NCBI GenBank assembly: GCA_900466575.1
Contig: UBMP01000009.1
Location: 248,001-312,000 of the forward strand
Direction: 5' to 3'
Origin: Hyphomicrobiales bacterium
GTDB lineage: Bacteria > Pseudomonadota > Alphaproteobacteria > Rhizobiales > Rhizobiaceae
Length of the DNA: 64,000 nt
Position numbers and translations under genes: made by a program. Positions 25,901 to 34,443 of this stretch are shown piece by piece (the first letter of the stretch is position 1; every line of letters starts with the position of its first letter). Below the pieces are notes generated by a model. It made no database searches, had not been told where the DNA came from, and saw only the letters and a list, made by a program, of their open reading frames with translations.

Positions 25901-27046
25901 TTACAGGGAGGCGGCGATGAGTTTAGGACGATTGACGGCCTTGCCGTCGGGCGCGAAGAGGTAGAGATCGGCGGCGCGCGCCGAGACTTTGATGGACTGG
26001 CCGGCGGCATAAGGTGCGGCCGTGCCGAGCTGGACGGTGAAATTGTGCGTCCCGCTTTCGGAGCCGATGGCGGCAAGCGGGCCGGCATCGACATAAAGGA
26101 CCGTTTCGCGACCCAGCTGTTCGACGAGGCGCACCTGGGCATCGAAGGAGAGCGCTGCATCGGGGACGTCGCCAATCTTCAGTGCTTCGGGGCGAACACC
26201 CAGCGTGAGCTTCGCGCCGTTCGTCAGGCCGGCCGTATCGGCAACGGGAACATGGACAGTGGAGGCACCTTCGAGTGCAACTTCGGCTACGCCATCGCGC
26301 AGATTCACGAGCGTGGCGGCGACGAAATTGATGCGTGGCGCGCCGAGGAAGCCGGCGACGAACTGGTTGACCGGGTTGTGATAAAGCTCGAGCGGTGCGC
26401 CCTGTTGCTCGATGACGCCCTTGTTGAACACGACGATGCGGCTGGCCATCGTCATGGCCTCGACCTGGTCATGCGTCACGTAGATCATGGTCGAGCCGAG
26501 CTGCTGGTGCAGCGTCGTCAGTTCCACGCGCATCTGCGTGCGCAGCGCGGCGTCGAGGTTCGACAGCGGTTCGTCGAAGAGAAACACCTCCGGCGAGCGC
26601 GTGATGGCGCGGCCGATGGCAACGCGCTGCCGCTGGCCGCCTGACAGTTCCTTCGGGCGCTTGTCGAGCTGGTCGGTGATGCGCAGGATCTCGGCGGCAC
26701 GCTTGACCGCGACGTCGATCTCAGCCTGCGGGCGTTTGGCCATCTTCAGGCCGAAGCCCATGTTTTCGGCGACCGTCATGTGCGGGTAGAGCGCGTAGGA
26801 CTGGAACACCATCGCAATGCCGCGATCACCCGGCTCCTCGCGCGTGACGTTGCGGCCATTGATCCAGATTTCGCCGGAGCTGATCGCCTCAAGACCAGCA
26901 ATGCTCTTCAGCGTCGTGGACTTGCCGCAGCCGGAGGGTCCGACCATGACGATGAACTCGCCCTTGTCGACCGTGAGGTTCACGGATTTCAGGGCATGAT
27001 AGCTGCCGTAATATTTGTCGATGTCGATCAGTCGGACATGGCTCAT
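25901..27046 (-). CDS. Sugar ABC transporter ATP-binding protein (UgpC/MsmX family)
   Basis: The protein has 381 residues. Walker A is GPSGCGKST, the signature LSGGQRQR and Walker B VFLFDEPLSNLD, with VTHDQVEAM as the switch region. C-terminal OB-fold/TOBE segments follow. It closely parallels the ATPase of the arabinoside operon, so the two could be partly exchangeable. It sits between the second permease and the beta-galactosidase. Confidence 0.92.
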   Translation of the reverse strand: MSHVRLIDIDKYYGSYHALKSVNLTVDKGEFIVMVGPSGCGKSTTLKSIAGLEAISSGEIWINGRNVTREEPGDRGIAMVFQSYALYPHMTVAENMGFGLKMAKRPQAEIDVAVKRAAEILRITDQLDKRPKELSGGQRQRVAIGRAITRSPEVFLFDEPLSNLDAALRTQMRVELTTLHQQLGSTMIYVTHDQVEAMTMASRIVVFNKGVIEQQGAPLELYHNPVNQFVAGFLGAPRINFVAATLVNLRDGVAEVALEGASTVHVPVADTAGLTNGAKLTLGVRPEALKIGDVPDAALSFDAQVRLVEQLGRETVLYVDAGPLAAIGSESGTHNFTVQLGTAAPYAAGQSIKVSARAADLYLFAPDGKAVNRPKLIAASL

Positions 27047-27088
27047 TTTCGATACTCCGATCGGCGTTTTCCGCCGTCAACGTCAGGG

Positions 27089-27940
27089 TCAGCCCTTTAC
27101 GGCGCCCATGGTGAGGCCGGCGATAAAGTGTTTCTGCATCAGGAAGAACATGGTCACCGGCGGCACAGCGACGAAGAGCGTGGCGGCGGCCACGATGTTC
27201 CAGGCCGAGGTCCATTCGCCCCTCAGATTGTTGAGGCCGGCCGTCACCGGTTTCACCGCATCGCTCTGTGTGAGCACGATGGCCCAGAAATAGTCGTTCC
27301 AGACGAAGGTGAAGGTGAGGATAGCCAGGGCCGCCAGCGCCGGGCGCATGAGCGGGATGACGACATGGCGTAGCGTCTGCCACGGCGAAGCGCCCTCGGC
27401 GCGCGCGGCCTGAAAGAGTTCATCCGGCAGGGCGGCAATGAAGTTGCGCATGAACAGCGTCGCAAACCCGGTCTGGAAGGCGACATGGAAGATGATCAGC
27501 GCGAGATAGGTGTCGTAGAGGCCAACGGACACCATGAGGTCGCGAACCGGGATCATCATGATCTGCGCGGGAAGGAAGTTGCCGCCGACGAAGAGCGCGA
27601 AGACCAGCGCATTGCCCTTGAAATTGTAACGCGCCAGCACGTAGCCCGTCAGCGTCGAGAAGACGAGGACCAGCAGGACCGAGGGCAGGGTGATGATGAG
27701 GCTGTTGATGAAATAGCCCCACATGTTCGTCTGTGCAAAGACAGCCTGGAAGTTCTCGATCAGGTTGAAGTGCTTCGGCCAGGTCCAGTATTGGCCGGCC
27801 ATGATCTCGTCCGCCGTCTTCGAAGCCGTGAGCATGACGGCGAAGAGCGGCAGCAGCCAGAGGATGAGGATCAGGGCGACGAAGCCGACATAAAGGCCGC
27901 GCTGGAGCGGCTTTTCTTCAGGGAGCGGTCGCGGAAACAT
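27089..27940 (-). CDS. Sugar ABC transporter permease 2 (galactoside locus)
   Basis: The protein has 283 residues and six spans. The first is YVGFVALILILWLLPLFAVMLTAS. The EAA-type loop reads QAARAEGASPWQTLRHVVIPLMRPALAA, and the C-terminus HFIAGLTMGAVKG is the usual end of CUT1 MalG-like permeases. Its ATG overlaps the TGA of permease 1 (ATGA). Confidence 0.92.
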   Translation of the reverse strand: MFPRPLPEEKPLQRGLYVGFVALILILWLLPLFAVMLTASKTADEIMAGQYWTWPKHFNLIENFQAVFAQTNMWGYFINSLIITLPSVLLVLVFSTLTGYVLARYNFKGNALVFALFVGGNFLPAQIMMIPVRDLMVSVGLYDTYLALIIFHVAFQTGFATLFMRNFIAALPDELFQAARAEGASPWQTLRHVVIPLMRPALAALAILTFTFVWNDYFWAIVLTQSDAVKPVTAGLNNLRGEWTSAWNIVAAATLFVAVPPVTMFFLMQKHFIAGLTMGAVKG

Positions 27941-28824
27941 CAGCGCGTCTCCTTTTCGAGGCGCACCATCATGCGCAGATACCAGGTGATGAAGACGATC
28001 ATGATGGCGAAGAGCACGGTCGCGATCGCCGCGCCATAGCCGAAGCGGTAGGAGAAGATGGACTGCTCATACATCTGGTAGGCCAGAACTTCGGAAGAGC
28101 CGAACGGACCGCCGGAGGTCATGACGGCAATCATGTCGAAGGAGCGGAGCGCGCCCACGACGGTCACCGCCAGCGCGATGAAACCGACCTGACGCAGCTG
28201 CGGCAGCACGACATGCCAGAGCATGTTCCAGCCGCGCGCGCCGTCGACGCGCCCCGCGCCGATGATGTCGGGGCTCAGATTGTTGAGGCCGGCGAGGAAG
28301 AGCACCATGCAGAAGGCGATCTGCGGCCAGAGGGCGGCAACGACGACCGCAAAGGTCACGGCGTGTTCGTCCGCGAGAAGGGCGGGCGCCGTCGCGCCGA
28401 AGAGGTTGAAAATCAGGGCGAGCAGTCCGTAATTGGGATCATAGACCCAGCCGAAAACGACGCCGACCGTGACGGTTGCCAGAACCAACGGAATGAAGAA
28501 GAGCGACTTCAGGAAGCGCATCCCGGCGACCTGCTGATTGACCAGCAGCGCCAGCGCAAGTCCGAGCGGCGGGGCCGCCATGAACATGACCAGCCAGATG
28601 ACGTTGTTCTTCAACGAGACATAGAATTGCGGGTCGGCGAAGAGCTCACGATAGTTGGCGAGCCCCGCCCATGTCTTGGGTCCGACGCCGTCCCAGTCGA
28701 AGAAGGAAATCCAGACGGATTCGAAGGACGAGGCGATGATGATCGTCCCGAAGAGCAGCGCGCCCGGCGCAATGAACAGGAGCGGCGCCAGCCAATTCCG
28801 GTGTCTTTTCCAGAGTTCCGACAT
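27940..28824 (-). CDS. Sugar ABC transporter permease 1 (galactoside locus)
   Basis: The protein has 294 residues and six spans. It starts in WLAPLLFIAPGALLFGTIIIAS. The cytoplasmic loop GAGRVDGARGWNMLWHVVLPQLRQVG corresponds to the EAA motif. It is separated from the binding-protein gene by about 110 bases holding a strong hairpin and overlaps permease 2 by one base. Confidence 0.92.
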   Translation of the reverse strand: MSELWKRHRNWLAPLLFIAPGALLFGTIIIASSFESVWISFFDWDGVGPKTWAGLANYRELFADPQFYVSLKNNVIWLVMFMAAPPLGLALALLVNQQVAGMRFLKSLFFIPLVLATVTVGVVFGWVYDPNYGLLALIFNLFGATAPALLADEHAVTFAVVVAALWPQIAFCMVLFLAGLNNLSPDIIGAGRVDGARGWNMLWHVVLPQLRQVGFIALAVTVVGALRSFDMIAVMTSGGPFGSSEVLAYQMYEQSIFSYRFGYGAAIATVLFAIMIVFITWYLRMMVRLEKETR

Positions 28825-28883
28825 GATGCGTCATTTCGTTGGGGGAGGGTGGATATCGGTCGCGTCACAGCCGCGAAGCGGTC

Positions 28884-28920
28884 TGCGGCGGGGCGGGTCC
28901 GAAGACTGCACCCCGCCGCA
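28884..28920 (-). terminator. Hairpin between binding-protein and permease genes (galactoside locus)
   Basis: TGCGGCGGGG and CCCCGCCGCA pair perfectly over 10 bp around a 17-nt loop, just after the binding-protein stop. No U-run follows. As at 607-632, it probably sets binding protein above permease in the same transcript. Confidence 0.55.
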
Positions 28921-28934
28921 TCAGCCGGGAGGGC

Positions 28935-30212
28935 TTATTTGAAGATGCGGGCGCGCGTCTTTTCGAGACGCGCGAGGATCTGGTCGCGACGGTCGGGCTT
29001 GAGCATGAATTCCTGGAAGCCCTTCATGCCGTCCTGCGCCATGTCGGGATCGGTGTCGCGGTCATAGTACTGCGACGTTCCCTTGACGGTTTTCAGCGAT
29101 TCCACGGCCGCGTTGACCATCGGATCCTTGCTCGGCGGGCAATCGTTGCGCGGCGGGATCGTACCTTCGGCTTCGAGGAACGCGCCGAGGTTTTCGGGCT
29201 GGTACATATAGGCGAAGAAGTCGCGCGCGCCCTGCTTGTTCTTGGCCTTGGCCGGAATGTGGACCGAGTTGACCGAGAAATCCTCGTAGCGCTCGACGCC
29301 GGGCACGATTTCCGGGAAGGGTGCGAAGGCCAGCTGTGCCTGGTCTGCGGCCGGGAAGGCGTATTTGATGAAGCTGCCGAGGTCCATCATGGCGGCCTTC
29401 TTCTGCGCGAGCGCGGCGCCTGCCTGCTCCCAGCCGAAGGACGGGCCATTCGGCGAGAAGAAGTCGGCCTTGATCAGCTCTTCCCACTTGTCGAAGACGG
29501 GCTTGAGCATCGGGTCCGTGTAGGAAATCTTGCCCTCCATCAGCGCCATGTGCTTTTCAAGGCCGTTGATGCGCAGGTTCATGTGGTCGAACCAGCCGCC
29601 GGTCGGCCAGGTTTCCTTGGTGCCCATGCTGACCGGGATCATGCCGGCGGACTTGGCCGCAGCACCCAGCTTCATGAAGTCGTCCCAGGTTTTCGGGGCT
29701 GTCCAACCCTTGTCGTCGAAGACATCCTTGCGATAGAAGAGGCCCCAGAGAATACCGCCGAGCGGCAGGCCGTATTGCTTGCCGCCGACGGTGACGGCGC
29801 CCTTGGTGACGCCGAGCTTTTCGGAATAGCCTTCCTTTTGGAAGAGATCGGAGATGTCGTCGAAGAGGCCGCGATCGACAAAGGCCTTCATGCGATTGCC
29901 CGAGAACCAGAAGCAGATGTCCGGAGCGCCGACGACAAGATAGCTGCGGATCGCGGTCTTGTGGGCCTCATGGTCCATGTTGTTGATGGTGACCTTGGTG
30001 CCGGTCTTCTTGGTGAATTCACCGGCAAGGCGCTCCAGAACGGCACGCTGGTCGGCATTGCCCAAGTCGGATATGATGGTGACTTCACCGCCGGCAGCGA
30101 TTGCCGGGCGGGACAAGGCGGTTCCGGCGAGCGCTGCACCCGTTCCGATGAGGAACTGGCGGCGCGAAGCCTTGATTGCATCGATCAACGAGAGTTCGGT
30201 CTTCAGTGTCAT
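28935..30212 (-). CDS. Sugar ABC transporter binding protein, family 1, Tat-exported (galactoside locus)
   Basis: The ATG at 30210-30212 (MTLKTELS) has GGGAGG 6 nt upstream and is preferred over ATGs two and eight codons earlier. The 425-residue protein begins with a twin-arginine signal (SRRQFLIGTGAALAG, ending PAIAA), so it is exported folded through Tat, unlike the Sec-type receptor of the arabinoside locus. The SBP_bac_1 fold follows (VTIISDLGNADQRAVLERLAGEF). It is the first gene of the operon that ends with the GH42 enzyme. Confidence 0.9.
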   Translation of the reverse strand: MTLKTELSLIDAIKASRRQFLIGTGAALAGTALSRPAIAAGGEVTIISDLGNADQRAVLERLAGEFTKKTGTKVTINNMDHEAHKTAIRSYLVVGAPDICFWFSGNRMKAFVDRGLFDDISDLFQKEGYSEKLGVTKGAVTVGGKQYGLPLGGILWGLFYRKDVFDDKGWTAPKTWDDFMKLGAAAKSAGMIPVSMGTKETWPTGGWFDHMNLRINGLEKHMALMEGKISYTDPMLKPVFDKWEELIKADFFSPNGPSFGWEQAGAALAQKKAAMMDLGSFIKYAFPAADQAQLAFAPFPEIVPGVERYEDFSVNSVHIPAKAKNKQGARDFFAYMYQPENLGAFLEAEGTIPPRNDCPPSKDPMVNAAVESLKTVKGTSQYYDRDTDPDMAQDGMKGFQEFMLKPDRRDQILARLEKTRARIFK

Positions 30213-30380
30213 TTGCATCCTCCCAAGGCGCACAAATCCTGGCCCGTCCAGTTCGATGGACAGCCGATAAGGTTCAGAAAATATTCAACAATCAGTGCCT
30301 CCGTCGACGAGCGTCGCCGACGGGCAATCCTCCATTGCCTTGCCGGATTTCATACCGTAGGGTGGGGCTCCCCGCAATAC

Positions 30381-30397
30381 TTAATTTACAAAATTAA
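30381..30397. promoter_or_regulatory. Perfect palindrome, likely ROK repressor operator
   Basis: TTAATTT-ACA-AAATTAA has 7-bp perfect arms. It lies 13 bases before the ROK start, within the 198-bp region between the ROK gene and the divergent galactoside operon. Its AT-rich form resembles NagC/XylR-type operators. Confidence 0.65.
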
Positions 30398-30410
30398 TAA
30401 AGGGAAGACA

Positions 30411-31562
30411 GTGCGCGGCAATCCCAGTACATCGCGAGCCCTGAACCGCCGGCTGATCCTCAATCTGCTGCGCAATCGCGGGCCGCTGTCACGCGCCGAA
30501 ATAGCAACCGTGACGGGATTGAGCCCTGCTGCGGTAACATTCGTTGTGACCGAACTGATCGAGGAAAAACTGGTCATCGAGGGCATGGCACAGGCGGGCG
30601 CGACAGGACGTCGTCCGGTTCCCGTCGATATCAACTATGATGGTCATATGGCGGTCGGATTCAAGCTGCGACATGACAGGATAGATTGCATCCTGACGGA
30701 TTTGGCCACTACGCCCCTGGCATCCTTTGACGTCCCGGTCCCCGATACGCGGCCCGAAACCATGGTCGAGACCATTGTCGCTGCCATTCCGAAATTGCTG
30801 GATGTAGCCGGGCGCACGGGCCTTCCGGTGCTCGGTATAGGCGTGGCAATTCCAGGCGAGGTGGATGCGGTCAACGGCATCTGCGTTCAGAGCCCGCGCT
30901 TCGGCTGGTATAATCTGGATTTTCCGAAGCTTCTGGGCGAGCAGGTGCATGTTCCCGTCTGGATCGATGACGATATCAGCGCCTTTACCGTGGCCCAGCG
31001 TCTGTTCGGGGCAGGCCGCAATCATCGGAATTTCGCAACCGTCGCCGTCGGGACGGGTGTCGGAGCTTCGCTGGTTATCGCTGGCGAGATCTACCACGGC
31101 AGTCATGGACTGGCGGGAAAGATGGGCCACATCATCAGCGTGCCAGAGGGTCGTCTGTGCGAGTGCGGACGCAGAGGCTGTCTTCAGGCTCATACCAACG
31201 AGGCGGCGATGATGGACGCCTGGAGCGCAAGGCGCGGCGTTGCATCGGTCTCACGCGAACAGTTCGCGGCGGCAATCGAGGCCGGCGATGATGATGCGCT
31301 CCGCGTCATGGCCGATGCCGGCGCGTTGATCGGTCGCCACCTTGCCGATCTGGTCAATCTCTTCGATCCTGAAGTGCTCATCGCCGGCGGGGAAGCGATG
31401 CAATTCGGGGATGCCATACTCGAGCCGATCCGCCAATCCATGGCGAGATATGTGTTCCTGAATACGCCGGAGGTTCTTCCCGACTGGGTGCCGGGGTCCT
31501 GGGCAAGGGGTGCGGCAGCCCTTGCGACACAGCACTTCTTTGAGCTTGATGTTGGTAGCTGA
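30411..31562 (+). CDS. ROK-family transcriptional repressor (NagC/XylR type)
   Basis: A GTG at 30411 with AAAGGGAA upstream starts a 383-residue protein. A much longer open frame to the left overlaps the binding-protein gene antisense and is not coding. The N-terminal winged HTH (PLSRAEIATVTGLSPAAVTFVVTELIEE) precedes a ROK domain with GIGVAIPGEVD, TVAVGTGVGASLVI and the zinc motif CECGRRGC. It is divergent from the galactoside importer/GH42 operon and is its probable sugar-sensing repressor. Confidence 0.92.
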   Translation: MRGNPSTSRALNRRLILNLLRNRGPLSRAEIATVTGLSPAAVTFVVTELIEEKLVIEGMAQAGATGRRPVPVDINYDGHMAVGFKLRHDRIDCILTDLATTPLASFDVPVPDTRPETMVETIVAAIPKLLDVAGRTGLPVLGIGVAIPGEVDAVNGICVQSPRFGWYNLDFPKLLGEQVHVPVWIDDDISAFTVAQRLFGAGRNHRNFATVAVGTGVGASLVIAGEIYHGSHGLAGKMGHIISVPEGRLCECGRRGCLQAHTNEAAMMDAWSARRGVASVSREQFAAAIEAGDDDALRVMADAGALIGRHLADLVNLFDPEVLIAGGEAMQFGDAILEPIRQSMARYVFLNTPEVLPDWVPGSWARGAAALATQHFFELDVGS

Positions 31563-31716
31563 GAAGTGGGATTCCGCGCCACTTGCGCCTCCTGAAAGTT
31601 CATGTCTGCCGTCTGGATCGACGCCCCAAGAACAATGAGACGATGCGACGAGACTTAGCCGCGCTCGGGATGCGAATCTCGATCCCTTCAGCGCATGTTT
31701 CTTTCGACCGCCTCAA

Positions 31717-32622
31717 TCACCTGGCACTCCGACCATAGGCCTCCCTGAATTGCCCAGGCGTGACTCCCGCCGATCTCTTGAATGCTCGGGTAAAACTTGC
31801 CTGCGTCGCGAACCCTACATCGGCCGAGATCTGAGACAGGGAGCGGTCCGACGACATCAGCGCCGCCCTGGCTTTTTCGATCCGCCTTTCGGTCACATAC
31901 TGGAATGGCGAAAGACCGGTCGTATTGTGGAATGCGCGCGAGAAATGGAACGGGCTGAGGCAGGCCTCGTCGGCAAGTTCGCGCAGCGAGAAATCGGCCT
32001 GTGGATTGGCTTCCACCATATCGAGCACGCGCTGCAGGCGTTTCATGTCGATTTTGCCGTGGAGAGTATGCGCCGACCGAGTCCGCTGTTCCGGGGATGA
32101 TAGGTAATTACGTAAGAGATGCGCGGCCAGCGTCACGCGCAAGCTGTCTGACATCAATCTGTTCAGAGCGTCGCCTGGGCGCTCGCGCATCGCCTGAAAA
32201 GACAAGGCGATTTGGTTTAGCAGCGGATCGTGAGCGCCGCCGGCATAATCCAGCGCGATGTTCGAAGGATCGATCTCGTATTCCTCGAGCGCCGTGCGAC
32301 ACAGAAGGTCCGGCGGCAGAAAGATGTGAACCGTCTCCTCCATGGCCCCCGATAGCGAAATATCGGTCTCGTACGTTCCCGCCGGACAGAGCCAGAAGGT
32401 TCCCGGTTGCGCCACGCTACGCTGGTATCGGCCATTTCCCTTGCGCTCGACGCTGAGGCGCCCGGCGAGAAGCACGGCAACTTCGGTGGCCTGAAGATGC
32501 AGATCGGGGAGGCGGCCTGCCTCATGCCGCCACATCTCCACCTGCATTTGATCGGTTGCGTGGCTCACTGCAAGACGCGACCCCGTCGTGTATTTCATCA
32601 CGCTGTGACATTCGATCGTCAT
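31717..32622 (-). CDS. AraC-family transcriptional regulator
   Basis: The start at 32620-32622 (MTIECHSV) was chosen over one nine codons upstream because the cupin follows directly. The 301-residue protein has an N-terminal AraC-type cupin. Two C-terminal HTH motifs follow (FSLRELADEACLSPFHFSRAFHNTTGLSPFQYV and LSQISADVGFATQASFTRAFKRSAGVTP). It is divergent from the aldoxime dehydratase gene across 189 bases. Control of that gene by an aldoxime or nitrile signal is inferred, as AraC/XylS regulators accompany several known oxd genes. Confidence 0.87.
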   Translation of the reverse strand: MTIECHSVMKYTTGSRLAVSHATDQMQVEMWRHEAGRLPDLHLQATEVAVLLAGRLSVERKGNGRYQRSVAQPGTFWLCPAGTYETDISLSGAMEETVHIFLPPDLLCRTALEEYEIDPSNIALDYAGGAHDPLLNQIALSFQAMRERPGDALNRLMSDSLRVTLAAHLLRNYLSSPEQRTRSAHTLHGKIDMKRLQRVLDMVEANPQADFSLRELADEACLSPFHFSRAFHNTTGLSPFQYVTERRIEKARAALMSSDRSLSQISADVGFATQASFTRAFKRSAGVTPGQFREAYGRSAR

Positions 32623-32811
32623 GGCACCCGTTCTCCGCTGAATGCGCAATTTCGGTCAACAGAACCGCAATCCCCGGTAATACGACGGGGGCTGCCGGTG
32701 ACATTCTTCTCTGCGAGCCCGAAGCCGGCTTTCGCCTCTTCGTGGCCTCGAAACCACCGCCGCCGGCCGAATTTCGGCCGGACGAGACGGCAGGCAAGAA
32801 AGAGAGGAACT

Positions 32812-33870
32812 ATGGAATCCGCAATCGACACCCACCTCAAATGCCCCCGGAGCCTGACGCGGCGTATTGCCGACGACTATCAGCCGCCGTTTCCGATGTT
32901 CGTCGCGCGCGCCGGGCAGGACATGCGCCAGGTGGTCATGGGATATCTCGGTGTGCAGTACGTGGGAGAGGACAACAAGCCGAAGGCGCTCGCCGCGCTC
33001 CGCCGCATCGTTGCCGACTTCGCGCTGCCAGACGGTCCCGGCGAACATGACCTGACCCATCACACGGACGCGCAAGGCTACGACAATCTGATTGCCGTCG
33101 GCTACTGGCGCGATCAGGACACCTACACGCGCTGGCTCGCCACGCCGCAGGTCCAGGAATGGTGGCAGTCCGACGAGCGGCTTTCGGACGGGCTCGGCTA
33201 TTTCCGCGAAGTCGTCTGTCCCCGCGCCGACCAGTTCGAAACGCTCTATGCCTTCACCGAAAAGCTTCCCGGTGTCGGCGCCATCATGGATGGCATCAGC
33301 GGCGAGATTCAGGAGCACGGCTACTGGGGTTCGATGCGCGACCGTTTTCCCGCCTCGCAGACCGACCGCATGGCCGCCAGCGGCCAGCTCGAAATCGTGG
33401 AAGGCACGCCCGGCAAGACGGGCCGGGTCGTCGTCAAGGCGCATGACAATATCGCGCTCATCCGCTCCGGTCAGGACTGGGTCGATGCCGACACCCAGGA
33501 GCGCAAGCTCTATCTCGACGAAATCGAGCCGACGCTGCGGGACGGGATGACCTTCCTGCGCGACAACGGGCAGGCTGTCGGCTGTTACAGCAACCGCTAC
33601 GTCCGCTATATCGACGCCAACGGCAATTTCCTCGATAAAAGCTACAATATCGGCCATTGGCGCTCTCTCGACCTCCTCGAGCGATGGGCGGAATCCCACC
33701 CCACCCATCTGCGGATCTTCGTGACTTTCTTCCGCGTCGTCACCGGCCTTCAGAAACTGCGCCTCTATCATGAGGTCTCCGTCTTCGATGCGGGGAACCA
33801 GCTCTATGAATACATCAACTGCCATGCCCAGACGGGCATGATGCGCGACGCGGTGCCCTCCCAAGGCTGA
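32812..33870 (+). CDS. oxd: Aldoxime dehydratase (heme enzyme)
   Basis: The ATG at 32812 has AGAGAGGAA just upstream and gives 352 residues, the usual length. The enzyme dehydrates aliphatic or aryl-aliphatic aldoximes to nitriles with substrate bound directly to heme iron. Residues known from OxdRE are found at identical numbers: proximal heme ligand His299 (SHPTHLRIF), catalytic His320 (LRLYHEVSVF), Ser219, Arg178 and Glu143. It opens the nitrile pathway whose later steps (nitrile hydratase, amidase) follow on the same strand. A hairpin and a separate promoter region stand between them. Confidence 0.95.
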   Translation: MESAIDTHLKCPRSLTRRIADDYQPPFPMFVARAGQDMRQVVMGYLGVQYVGEDNKPKALAALRRIVADFALPDGPGEHDLTHHTDAQGYDNLIAVGYWRDQDTYTRWLATPQVQEWWQSDERLSDGLGYFREVVCPRADQFETLYAFTEKLPGVGAIMDGISGEIQEHGYWGSMRDRFPASQTDRMAASGQLEIVEGTPGKTGRVVVKAHDNIALIRSGQDWVDADTQERKLYLDEIEPTLRDGMTFLRDNGQAVGCYSNRYVRYIDANGNFLDKSYNIGHWRSLDLLERWAESHPTHLRIFVTFFRVVTGLQKLRLYHEVSVFDAGNQLYEYINCHAQTGMMRDAVPSQG

Positions 33871-33881
33871 TACGCCACCAC

Positions 33882-33921
33882 CCCTCGCCGTCGCCTCAGC
33901 GAGCTGGGACGACGGCGAGGG
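33882..33921 (+). terminator. Hairpin after the aldoxime dehydratase gene
   Basis: CCCTCGCCGTCG and CGACGGCGAGGG form a perfect 12-bp stem with a 16-nt loop, 11 bases past the stop codon. It is followed by AGTTTGGTAGCGTTTTC, a weak T-tract. It likely separates the oxd transcript from the amidase-hydratase operon. Confidence 0.6.
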
Positions 33922-34024
33922 AGTTTGGTAGCGTTTTCAATCAACGTCAATGAAAAAAGACGGAACAAAGCCCGGAAAAACGCCTGCATGCACCGCGTTT
34001 CAATTCTAAAAATAATAGCCTTTA

Positions 34025-34051
34025 CAACTATTGTCTTTTCGTGAATAGTTG
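34025..34051. promoter_or_regulatory. Inverted repeat upstream of the amidase-nitrile hydratase operon
   Basis: CAACTATT-N11-AATAGTTG has perfect 8-bp arms and lies 23 bases before the small reading frame at 34074. It sits just downstream of an AT-rich promoter-like tract. It is a candidate operator for the locus MarR protein or the AraC protein. Confidence 0.5.
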
Positions 34052-34073
34052 AGAAAACAAGGGGAACCAGACA

Positions 34074-34187
34074 ATGACAACAGCTTCTTTGTTCACCATC
34101 GCGCCACGCCGCCCAATGCTGGGAGGTATGACCTCCAACACCACGAGGCGCTGCCATCGCAGCTGCCGCCGGCGGCCTGTCCATTGA
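34074..34187 (+). CDS. Possible 37-residue leader peptide or remnant of a frameshifted gene
   Basis: An ATG with AAGGGGAAC upstream begins a 37-codon frame rich in Arg and Thr toward its end. The two following frames encode protein-like sequence: one ends LSIDPITHK, the next contains SDDEAAVRSEAPDAR and a Cys-rich CRYAPVCKGCFEGC segment ending near 34408. Two frameshifts would join them into one protein of about 110 residues. I recognise no family. It could be a translated leader, a pseudogene, or chance. Confidence 0.3.
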   Translation: MTTASLFTIAPRRPMLGGMTSNTTRRCHRSCRRRPVH

Positions 34188-34443
34188 TCCCATAACTCAC
34201 AAGTGACGATGAGGCCGCAGTTCGGTCCGAGGCGCCAGATGCCCGGACAGCGCGAGCGGTTCTGATCGCGATCTGTAACGGCGAACTGTCTTCGGAAACG
34301 CGCATGCGCATTTCCGGATCGGCTGACTGCGTCTGCAGATACGCGCCCGTTTGCAAAGGGTGTTTCGAGGGATGCCCGGAAAGCTCATCCCATAAACCCA
34401 CCCAATAAACCCGAATGTCCACGCGTTGCATAAAGGAAAATCC

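Larger units (their letters stand above)
33922..34443 (+). other. Leader/promoter interval before the amidase-nitrile hydratase operon
   Basis: About 520 bases without a full-length gene. The left part is AT-rich (33930-34060) and promoter-like, and it ends in the inverted repeat at 34025-34051. The right part holds a short reading frame with a good ribosome site (34074-34187). Two further protein-like stretches in other frames follow (about 34126-34203 and 34195-34408). This is the pattern of a decayed small gene or a long structured leader. Confidence 0.5.

Noticed and set aside
24041-26644. Long open frame antisense to the beta-galactosidase and ATPase genes
   Set aside because: It crosses the border of two well-supported genes on the other strand and its translation is Arg/Ala/His-rich without domains; a GC-driven shadow.
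28839-30410. N-terminal extension of the ROK gene by over 500 codons
   Set aside because: The extension lies antisense to the sugar-binding-protein gene. The ROK helix-turn-helix begins right after the GTG at 30411, which has a good ribosome site.
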